Source of the DNA: an uncultured Lachnospiraceae bacterium
GTDB taxonomy: Bacteria > Bacillota > Clostridia > Lachnospirales > Lachnospiraceae
Length of the DNA: 14,030 bases
Direction: 5' to 3'
NCBI GenBank assembly: GCA_910585065.1
Contig: CAJUCG010000068.1
Span: 1-14,030, forward strand
How positions within the stretch are numbered: the stretch's first letter is position 1; each line of letters begins with the position of its first letter. Below the pieces are notes generated by a model. It was not told where the DNA came from and made no database searches. It saw only the letters and a list, made by a program, of their open reading frames with translations. Shown here in pieces: positions 1-5,985 of the stretch. A program made the translations under genes and the position numbers.

Positions 1-11
1 AATATTATACA

Positions 12-84
12 CTCCTTTCAAATTCCGATTTTTTGTTGAATGGTTCAACACTATTATCCTACCACAAACGCATACACATTTCAA
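12..84 (-). promoter_or_regulatory. Leftward promoter with palindromic operator and possible RBS for a gene just outside the window
   Basis: Read on the minus strand, TTGAAA (79-84) and TAGGAT (56-61) are separated by exactly 17 bp, a plausible sigma-A promoter. The predicted start point falls near position 49, where the palindrome GTTGAA-CCA-TTCAAC (35-49) begins, so a bound repressor would cover the start site. A GAAAGGAG ribosome binding site follows at 12-19, 11 nt from the window edge, so the start codon should lie immediately beyond position 1. The regulated gene cannot be seen. A TetR-type repressor is one possible ligand for such a short palindrome, but this is inference. Confidence 0.45.
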
Positions 85-174
85 TTAAATTTTGCTAAAA
101 GATCATATTTGTAACCACCGTACCCACTTATCTTTTGCGACATCCCCTGTCTTTTGTTACCCCACTTTATAAAA

Positions 175-1425
175 TCACAGCCAATTAATTTTCCTGTCAA
201 ATACAATTTTATTTTCCCCTTTTTCTATAATTCCAATTTCATAACAAGGATAAAATGTATTGATATGTTTCATTACAATTCCCTTATCCCGCTCTGGAAC
301 CACCACGACAAGCCCCACCCCGCAGTTAAATGTCCTAAGCATCTCCTCATCGCTGATATTCCCATTCTGGCGAATATACTTAAAGATATTTAACACCTCT
401 ATTTTCGATAGATCAATCCTCGCGCTCAGCCCCTGCGGAATCACTCTGCAAAGGTTTCCCTCGATCCCGCCCCCGGTAATATGCGCCATTCCATGGATAA
501 TTCCTTTTGAAAATAATCCCTTTAATGTCTTATAATATGGAGTATGCGGCTTCATAATCTGCTCAATAAAAGTTAAACCATCAATTTTATCCAGTTTAAT
601 CTGCGGCATTTTATCCATTAAAAGGCGAACTAGCGAATACCCATTTGTATGCAGTCCGTTTGAAGCAACCGCCAGAATGCAATCTCCTTCCCCGATCGCA
701 GAGCCGTCAATTACCTCGGATTTTTCGACGATTCCTGCAATGCTTGAAGTAAGGACATAAACCCCTGAATTTACCACCAGAGGCTGAATCGAAGTTTCGC
801 CTCCCACAAGAGAACATTCATTTTCTTTGCAGGCTTTTGATATTCCTTTTACAAGTGATTTAATCGTATCTTTTTCCGCATTTCCACACACAATGGTATC
901 CAACACAGCAAGCGGCTTCGCTCCCATCACCACAATATCATTTACCAGATGGTTAATCATATCATGGCAGATGGACTCCGTATAACCATATTCCATAGCG
1001 AGTTTTTGCTTTGAACCGGGTTCCTCTGATTTTAAAACCAAAACAGGATTTTTAAGTGCGGGAAAAGAGATATCATAGAGTGACGCAAACGCCCCCATAC
1101 GGTTTAAAACTCGCTTATCCCCGGTTTCCAGATGCTTTGCCATCTCCCGCTTAATCGCATCAGTATAAGTAATATCCACCCCCGCTTTACTGTACGATAA
1201 ATCTTCCGCATTTTTTTCATTTCCTGCAAGAATCTCATCTACGGATACATCCAGCACAACTGCTAAATCCTTTAAAATTTCAATATTTGGGTAAGTCGTT
1301 CCATTCTCCCATTTTGAAATCGCCTGAAAAGAAACATTTAGCTTGTCCGCAAGCTGCTGCTGAGTTAAATGGAGAGATTTGCGCTTATCCATAATAAATT
1401 TCCCGATCTTGATACTGTTAAGCAT
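175..1425 (-). CDS. XRE-family helix-turn-helix domain fused to an AIR-synthase (PurM-like) domain
   Basis: A 416-residue two-domain protein. Residues about 6-60 form an XRE/Cro helix-turn-helix (LTQQQLADKLNVSFQAISKW is the diagnostic core). Residues about 78-416 align along the whole length of PurM, the purine enzyme that closes the imidazole ring of FGAM with ATP: YSKAGVDI, VNDIVVMGAKPL, VGGET, SNGLHTNGYSLVRLL, AHITGGGIEGN and FNCGVGLVVVV are all in family order. It is divergent where catalysis depends on the nucleotide and substrate loops: the usual DGVGTKLKLA region reads EEPGSKQKLA, and the AEMPG part after GGET is missing. No other purine genes are nearby. A strong GGAGG lies 8 nt upstream of the ATG. 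It may be a regulator sensing a purine-type nucleotide or an enzyme tethered to DNA; the domain assignment is firm, the role is not. Confidence 0.88.
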   Translation of the reverse strand: MLNSIKIGKFIMDKRKSLHLTQQQLADKLNVSFQAISKWENGTTYPNIEILKDLAVVLDVSVDEILAGNEKNAEDLSYSKAGVDITYTDAIKREMAKHLETGDKRVLNRMGAFASLYDISFPALKNPVLVLKSEEPGSKQKLAMEYGYTESICHDMINHLVNDIVVMGAKPLAVLDTIVCGNAEKDTIKSLVKGISKACKENECSLVGGETSIQPLVVNSGVYVLTSSIAGIVEKSEVIDGSAIGEGDCILAVASNGLHTNGYSLVRLLMDKMPQIKLDKIDGLTFIEQIMKPHTPYYKTLKGLFSKGIIHGMAHITGGGIEGNLCRVIPQGLSARIDLSKIEVLNIFKYIRQNGNISDEEMLRTFNCGVGLVVVVPERDKGIVMKHINTFYPCYEIGIIEKGENKIVFDRKINWL

Positions 1426-1470
1426 TTAAACTTCCTCCTATTTTTCCATATTAACCCTTCCAGTACCATA

Positions 1471-1517
1471 CCAGAGAAGGAGCTTTTATCCGCATTGCTC
1501 CCAGAATCTCCTTCTGG
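1471..1517 (-). repeat. Overlapping inverted repeats in the leader of the HTH-AIR synthase gene
   Basis: Three alternative pairings overlap here, 46-92 bases upstream of the start codon. On the plus strand, CCAGAA (1501-1506) and TTCTGG (1512-1517) form a 6-bp stem with a 5-nt loop. CCAGAGAAGGAG (1471-1482) can instead pair with CTCCTTCTGG (1508-1517) with a two-base bulge. GGAGC (1479-1483) can also pair with GCTCC (1497-1501). No run of Ts marks it as a simple terminator. It could be a regulatory leader or the end of a worn repeat element. Confidence 0.35.
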
Positions 1518-1627
1518 CACTGTATGGGTTCACACTGTTTGTTTTCAGTTCTGTACGTCCTGCCCTAATGATAGCTTACTTTTAAGTGATTCAACAATAA
1601 CCAAATACGGGAATTTTAAGTATCCTC

Positions 1628-1644
1628 TTCAACCTCAAGTTGAA
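1628..1644. repeat. Short inverted repeat just after the TetR remnant stop codon
   Basis: TTCAAC (1628-1633) and GTTGAA (1639-1644) are perfect 6-bp arms around a 5-nt loop, directly beside the stop codon of the TetR-like remnant. There is no T-run, so a rho-independent terminator is unlikely. The same hexamers, in the opposite order, form the palindrome at 35-49. Confidence 0.35.
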
Positions 1645-1785
1645 TTATTTCATAGTTTCCCGAATCATCTCTGCCATCTGTTCTGGAGTTTCTGCAAATT
1701 TCTTTCGTATCCAGCCATCCAAAAGACCGTACAGATCATGGGAATAAAATCTTAGATCAATCATTGAAATACTGCGGGTAGTATT
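1645..1785 (-). pseudogene. C-terminal remnant of a TetR/AcrR-type regulator
   Basis: Read leftward, a 46-codon open stretch ends at TAA (1645-1647). It includes HDLYGLLDGWIRKKF followed by AETPEQMAEMIRETMK, which has the look of the final helices of TetR-family ligand-binding domains, where a tryptophan-containing helix precedes a motif like SPEEMAEL. An in-frame stop (1786-1788) cuts it off upstream and there is no DNA-binding helix-turn-helix. The only internal ATG (1762-1764) has no good ribosome binding site. The rest of the gene has been lost, perhaps by deletion. Similarity is judged by eye over about 40 residues, so the family call is tentative. Confidence 0.42.
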
Positions 1786-1789
1786 TCAA
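1764..1789. repeat. Perfect 10-bp inverted repeat with 6-nt loop
   Basis: TTGAAATACT (1764-1773) and AGTATTTCAA (1780-1789) are exact reverse complements around GCGGGT. The repeat overlaps the broken upstream end of the TetR remnant. Neither side has the uninterrupted T-run of a standard terminator, although the plus strand continues into a T-rich stretch. It could be a weak terminator, an operator, or a deletion scar. Confidence 0.55.
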
Positions 1790-1894
1790 AAACTTCCCTT
1801 TTTATTTTTATTGACACCGAAATATATTACAGCATATAATAAGAGTACTAAAAACAATACTATTCTATGTACCAAGAAGAAAGGAATTACAGTT

Positions 1895-2011
1895 ATAATT
1901 ACCACAAAGCCCGTTGATTTAAGGGCAAAGCTGAGGGATTATCCTGATAGTGCCTCTAGTGCAGAACCAGTCATTGTTTCGGAACACAAATATAATTTTT
2001 TACCACTAATC
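1895..2011 (+). pseudogene. Remnant of a Phd/YefM-type antitoxin gene
   Basis: In one rightward frame the DNA reads IITTKPVDLRAKLRDY, then PDSASSAEPVIVSEHKYNF. This resembles the start of Phd/YefM antitoxins: a short beta strand, a T-x-x-x-LR-x-x-L helix, and an EPVIV strand ending near SE-x-x-YN. A ribosome-binding-like AAGAAAGGA sits 9 nt before codon 1, but that codon is ATA (1895-1897), one base from ATG. Compared with the family, residues between EPVIVS and SEHKYN appear to be deleted, and no toxin gene follows; the frame runs into the antisense of the glycosidase gene. Recognition is by eye and tentative. Confidence 0.38.
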
Positions 2012-2029
2012 GTTCACTTCCCCATCCAT

Positions 2030-4006
2030 CTAAAAAACCTCTGCTACCGGGCTTCCCTCTTTTACAAACGCAATAAATTTCTCAAGCGGTGCGGTGCAAT
2101 CCAACCATTTTTCGCCCTCATAAACCTCCTTGCTGTTCACCTCCTGCCAGCGTCCTTTTGGCAGATAAACCCTGCGCTCTGTGCAGCCCTGCTCTGTGAT
2201 TGGCGCGAACAAAATTTCCTCCCCGAAGAAATATTGATCCTCCAGTTCATAGCACACCTTATCCTCCGGATAATCAAAGAACATCGGGCGCATTAACGGC
2301 TTTCCCTCGTTCTCTGCAATTTCCATATATTTACAAATATATGGCTTCAATCTCTCTCTAAGTTCAATCAATCCCTTTAACACCTTATAAGCTTTATCGC
2401 CAAAACTCCAGATCTCATTGTCGCCGCCGCTTCGCTCCTTCACTCCTGGATGACGCTCTTCTTGCCCCGGTGTGCGAAGTCTGGAACCGTGAAGCCGCAT
2501 AACCGGACAAAATACGCCAAACTGCGCCCAGCGCACAATCAATTCCTTAAAATATTCGCTTGTGATATCCCCGGAGTGGAAACCGCCAATATCGCTGTTC
2601 CACCACGCAATCCCGCACATCGCCATGGAAAGTCCGGTCTTTACGCTTATGCGCAGTGCGTCAAAACTTGAGGCAATATCCCCGTTCCAGACAAGCGAAC
2701 CAAATTTTTGACTGCCCGGATACGCGGCGCGGGTTAAAAGAATAATCTCTTTCTCCCCCTCTTTTTTTAGCCCCTCGTAAAACATTTTGCTGTAATAGTA
2801 CGGATAGAGCATCGCTGTCTGCGCACCATTCCCGGCATAAAACTTTAAATTGGAATACTGCTGCGGATGTACCTCAGGTTCCGCTTCATCCAGCCAGAAA
2901 TTATGGATTCCTTTATCATAATAATTCTGTTTTACTTTATCCCACACAAATAGTCCCGTCTTTGGATTTGTCGCATCAATAAAGGTCTGCTGCCCATAAA
3001 ACTCAAATGTTCCATACTGCCCATTTTCTGTGCGCACCAGCAGATTTTCGTCATCCATCGCCCGATAATTTTCACTTGCGGGATTGATCGTCGGCCAGAT
3101 CGATACAATAGGCTGAACGCCCATCTCCTTTAATTCCCTGCACATCGCCTCCGGGTCAGGCCAGTATTTTGGATCAAATTTCCACTCTCCCTGTTCCGTC
3201 CAGTGGAAGTAATCAATCACAATCGCCGCGAGCGGAATTCCTCTTCTCTTATATTCTCTCGCCGTCTCCAAAACTTCATCCTGACTTTCATAGCGCAGCT
3301 TACTCTGCCAGAAACCCGCTGCCCACTCTGGAAAATGAGGCGCGTACCCGGTAAGATCACAGTATCTTTTTAAGACCTCCGCCGGAGTTTTCCCGCCGTA
3401 CACCAAATAATCCGCCTGATAAGCACTGTCTGCTACCCACATGGTATGATTCCTAGTGGTCTCGCAACGCCCCGGCGCAGGATTATTCCAGAAAAAACCA
3501 TATCCGAGCGAGGAGTACAGCACAGGAACGGCAGATTTTGTATTGTAATGTTGAAGATTACAAGTACTTCCCTTCCGGTCAAAAATATCCTCCTGCTCCT
3601 GCCCTAGACCATAAAAATGCTCGCCGGGATTTGCGTCAAAAATCACCTTAATCTGGTAGTGATCTCCCTCGGTATGGACATTCCTCCCCGTGTAGTCCCC
3701 TTCAAATTTTGTGTGAAGAATCTGCTTTCCATCCCTATACCAGGTAAATACACCTCCGTACCAAGGATTTCCTGCCTCCACCTTTACGGAAATCATTCCA
3801 TTGGTCAGCGTGGCACACTGACCATCTCCGGTAACAATGCCCTCCGATTCCTCCTTTGGCGAAAGCAAAGTCCAATTCTCATCCAATAATTTGCTGTTTT
3901 TTGTGGAGCGGCAGCGAATACAATCCCTTCCATATGCCTCCACCACGGTCAGCTCGTCCCGCCGCGAAAAAATGATTTTTTCTTTTTCAAGTGTCAAGAT
4001 TCCCAT
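2030..4006 (-). CDS. Glycoside hydrolase family 31, alpha-xylosidase-like
   Basis: A 658-residue retaining alpha-glycosidase of GH31. From the N terminus there is a beta-sandwich domain, then the (beta/alpha)8 barrel. The nucleophile is Asp373 in FWLDEAEPE, a form seen in GH31 alpha-xylosidases rather than the WNDMNEP of many alpha-glucosidases. The acid/base is probably Asp443 in VWNGD, and substrate-site motifs IDYFHW (about 264-269), WNSDIGGF (469-476) and PVMRLHGSR (about 501-509) follow. It has no signal peptide from this start, so it is probably cytoplasmic and acts on imported oligosaccharides, releasing xylose or glucose from non-reducing ends. The start is set by GGAGG 9 nt upstream of the ATG at 4006; an in-frame ATG at 4072 would add 22 residues but has weaker support. 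It is divergent from an AraC regulator. No transporter lies beside it. Confidence 0.92.
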   Translation of the reverse strand: MGILTLEKEKIIFSRRDELTVVEAYGRDCIRCRSTKNSKLLDENWTLLSPKEESEGIVTGDGQCATLTNGMISVKVEAGNPWYGGVFTWYRDGKQILHTKFEGDYTGRNVHTEGDHYQIKVIFDANPGEHFYGLGQEQEDIFDRKGSTCNLQHYNTKSAVPVLYSSLGYGFFWNNPAPGRCETTRNHTMWVADSAYQADYLVYGGKTPAEVLKRYCDLTGYAPHFPEWAAGFWQSKLRYESQDEVLETAREYKRRGIPLAAIVIDYFHWTEQGEWKFDPKYWPDPEAMCRELKEMGVQPIVSIWPTINPASENYRAMDDENLLVRTENGQYGTFEFYGQQTFIDATNPKTGLFVWDKVKQNYYDKGIHNFWLDEAEPEVHPQQYSNLKFYAGNGAQTAMLYPYYYSKMFYEGLKKEGEKEIILLTRAAYPGSQKFGSLVWNGDIASSFDALRISVKTGLSMAMCGIAWWNSDIGGFHSGDITSEYFKELIVRWAQFGVFCPVMRLHGSRLRTPGQEERHPGVKERSGGDNEIWSFGDKAYKVLKGLIELRERLKPYICKYMEIAENEGKPLMRPMFFDYPEDKVCYELEDQYFFGEEILFAPITEQGCTERRVYLPKGRWQEVNSKEVYEGEKWLDCTAPLEKFIAFVKEGSPVAEVF

Positions 4007-4131
4007 AAGTTGATCCCTCCTTGTGTGAAGCAGCAAAGACAAGTAAAACGCAGAAATCAAAATTTTTCTCATCCTTACCCCAAACTAATTTTTTTGCAAA
4101 ACAAATATGAAATGCTAAACTTTATATGGAG

Positions 4132-4160
4132 ATTATAAACCTTTTCCTTTGAGAAATCTT
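4132..4160 (-). promoter_or_regulatory. Activator-dependent promoter for the GH31 gene
   Basis: On the minus strand a perfect TATAAT (4132-4137) has only a poor hexamer, AAGATT, at the expected -35 position (4155-4160, 17-bp spacer). A good -10 with a weak -35 is typical of promoters needing an activator. The -35 region overlaps one of two direct repeats thought to bind the AraC-family regulator. The leader would be about 120 nt. Confidence 0.5.
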
Positions 4161-4193
4161 GCATTATTGCAGGGGATACTTGCACTATTTTGC
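4158..4193. promoter_or_regulatory. Paired direct repeats, probable AraC-family operator
   Basis: CTTGCATTATTGC (4158-4170) and CTTGCACTATTTTGC (4179-4193) are similar direct repeats whose starts are 21 bp apart, two helical turns. AraC-family dimers commonly bind two such half-sites on one DNA face. The first overlaps the -35 region of the glycosidase promoter and the second overlaps that of the regulator's own promoter. The repeats are seen directly; binding by the adjacent regulator is inferred. Confidence 0.5.
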
Positions 4194-4208
4194 TTTTTCG
4201 CTTATACT
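4180..4208 (+). promoter_or_regulatory. Possible promoter of the AraC-family gene
   Basis: TTGCAC (4180-4185) and TATACT (4203-4208) are 17 bp apart, giving a good -10 and a moderate -35. The -35 lies within the second CTTGCAC repeat, so the regulator could limit its own synthesis. The leader would be about 145 nt, and a second AT-rich candidate around 4238-4250 cannot be excluded. Confidence 0.38.
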
Positions 4209-4358
4209 TATCTCAAGTAATGCCAAGGGCAGGAATGTATACTATATTCTATGTTTTAGCCACACTATTCCCATTACTGCGAATTGGCGGGTCGGGAACT
4301 ATATTTATTGATAAAACCGCCTTGATTTAAAAAATTATATAGAAAGAGGAATTTTCCT

Positions 4359-5261
4359 ATGCCAGCAAATAAAAAATCACATAATACATTGCCTGTAGAA
4401 AATATTATTCACCGCACCGCCTCCCGCCCATTTTCCCTCCATCGCACCGTAGTTGGCAGGGGTGAAAACCAGGCTCTTTATCCGCACTGCCATACAGAGG
4501 CAGAAATTTTTTATTTAGAGCAGGGCATGGTAGAATTCCAGGCAGAAAACCACTCTTTTATTTTACAGGCAGGAGAGGGGATCTTTATCCCGCCAAGTCT
4601 AATTCACGCCGCCATTAACAAGACGGATAAAACACTATCCTGCTGTTACCAGGCGATTGTATTTGACCCCGATATGTTAGAACAAAATCTGCCCTCATAT
4701 GGTCAGATATACTTTACAGCACTTAGGCTTTGGCGGATGGATTGTATCTATCCTATCACCCTAAATAAAATAGAAAATTCCCATCTTTTAACACTATTAC
4801 CTTCCATTTTTTCTCTTAAAAAACCTGAACTTGAGCAATATGAACTCTCCCTGCTCGGCATCTTATTCCTATGCTGGCAGGAATTGTACAATCTCTGTTT
4901 TTCCAAACGAAATGCTTCCGCCTCCGAAAATGAAAATATTCTGCGCAGGGAAATTCAAAAAAGTTTAGATTTTTTGCAGGAAAATTTTTCGGAATCGATT
5001 ACTTTAGCAGAACTTTCGAAAAGAGCGGGATTTAGCGAAAGTTATTTCGGTCATAATTTTAAAAACTGCACTGGCTACTCCCCTTTTGAATATCTAAACC
5101 GTCTGCGCATTGTAAAAAGCTGTGAACTGCTAAACCAGACAAATAAAAAAATAACTGAGATTGCATCCCTGTGCGGGTTTAACAATATCAGTTATTTTAA
5201 CCGTATTTTTTGTCGGATTATGGGAATTTCTCCCTCAGGCTATCGAAATCTTAAGGGATAA
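4359..5261 (+). CDS. AraC-family transcriptional regulator with cupin sensor domain
   Basis: A 300-residue regulator. Residues about 25-100 form an AraC-type cupin with the metal or sugar pocket pattern HCHTEAEI (43-50), an EF-x-x-EN strand and IPPSLIHA (77-84). Residues about 197-298 hold the two helix-turn-helix units of the AraC/XylS domain: ITLAELSKRAGFSESYFG (214-231) and ITEIASLCGFNNISYFNRIF (265-284). Length and layout are standard for sugar-responsive AraC proteins of Firmicutes. An AGAAAGAGG site precedes the ATG by about 8 nt. Its divergence from the GH31 gene and the operator-like repeats between them suggest that it activates that gene in response to a sugar ligand; the actual ligand cannot be read from the sequence. 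Confidence 0.92.
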   Translation: MPANKKSHNTLPVENIIHRTASRPFSLHRTVVGRGENQALYPHCHTEAEIFYLEQGMVEFQAENHSFILQAGEGIFIPPSLIHAAINKTDKTLSCCYQAIVFDPDMLEQNLPSYGQIYFTALRLWRMDCIYPITLNKIENSHLLTLLPSIFSLKKPELEQYELSLLGILFLCWQELYNLCFSKRNASASENENILRREIQKSLDFLQENFSESITLAELSKRAGFSESYFGHNFKNCTGYSPFEYLNRLRIVKSCELLNQTNKKITEIASLCGFNNISYFNRIFCRIMGISPSGYRNLKG

Positions 5262-5276
5262 CTCTCAAAATCCCTT
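5253..5276. repeat. Hairpin between convergent genes, weak terminator candidate
   Basis: AAGGGAT (5253-5259) and ATCCCTT (5270-5276) form a 7-bp stem with a 10-nt loop that overlaps the stop codon of the AraC gene and lies 19 bases past the end of the convergent acetyltransferase gene. No clear T-run follows on either strand, so termination here is only a possibility. Confidence 0.3.
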
Positions 5277-5294
5277 TGCTTCCCCTATGCCCCT

Positions 5295-5942
5295 TCACAC
5301 CTTTTTCCTTAAAATATGCCATATATCCTCCCCGACAAAACCGCATCTTCGGTATAGCTTTTGCGGGTTTGTCGGATTACCGCACTGCCCGGATACTGTG
5401 ACAAAATCTGCTATCTTTTTTATTCGGCATAACAGTTCACCAACAATGTATCCGCCCAAACCACACCTGCGATAATTTCTTGATACCTGAATCCATTCCA
5501 GCACCCCTTCTCCAACCTCACGATCGAATTCACCAATTCCCGTTGCCGCGATCTCCCCTGTCAGATTATTTTTGACTGCCAGCCACAAATCCGCATTATA
5601 TACCCGTCTGATAATATAATTTTGTAATTCTGACTCCGAAATACAAATACTTTCATAGCATTTATTGATATGCTCTGCAAAATCTCTTAGCGCGGCATTG
5701 CAAATTGAAAACCCCTCCGGTATGGACGGAACTGATAAATCCTGCAAATCATGGATCAGTCGAAAATAAGGAGTATCCGTATATTGTTGATATTCCGCTT
5801 CTCTATAATCATCATGGTGAAGAATTTTCATCTCATTTGGCACAGTAATTTCCATAAATTTCCAATACGGAACAGATGCTGCGCGGCAGGGGTTTTTTAG
5901 ATATTCTTTTTTGGTAACAGTAACTATCTTATTTGAACACAC
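5295..5942 (-). CDS. GNAT-family N-acetyltransferase
   Basis: A 215-residue protein with a GNAT fold in its C-terminal half. Residues about 117-140 give the strands before motif A (DLWLAVKNNLTGEIAATGIG), and LEWIQVSRNYRRCGLGG (148-164) is motif A with the acetyl-CoA pyrophosphate-binding R-x-x-G-x-G at 158-163. GNPTNPQKLYRRCGFVG (188-204) is motif B and its following strand. The N-terminal 75 residues, including KEYLKNPCRAASVPYWK, recall a set of clostridial acetyltransferases of unknown substrate. The GTG start is supported by an AGGGGGA site 8 nt upstream; no ATG lies nearby. It begins 43 bases after the DUF4132 gene on the same strand, so it is likely the last gene of that operon. The acceptor could be a protein, an antibiotic or a small metabolite. 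Confidence 0.85.
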   Translation of the reverse strand: MCSNKIVTVTKKEYLKNPCRAASVPYWKFMEITVPNEMKILHHDDYREAEYQQYTDTPYFRLIHDLQDLSVPSIPEGFSICNAALRDFAEHINKCYESICISESELQNYIIRRVYNADLWLAVKNNLTGEIAATGIGEFDREVGEGVLEWIQVSRNYRRCGLGGYIVGELLCRIKKIADFVTVSGQCGNPTNPQKLYRRCGFVGEDIWHILRKKV

Positions 5943-5985
5943 AGTTTATTCCCCCTGATTCAAAATTCTAAGAATTATTTTCCCC

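Noticed and set aside
1811..2296. Rightward 161-codon open frame as a real gene
   Set aside because: Only the middle part (1895-2011) resembles a protein family; the second half is the antisense of the GH31 gene.
4007..4072. Longer start for the GH31 protein with a hydrophobic N terminus like a signal peptide
   Set aside because: The extra 22 residues contain LLLHTRRD, lack a cleavage site, and precede a start codon with an ideal GGAGG site at 4006.
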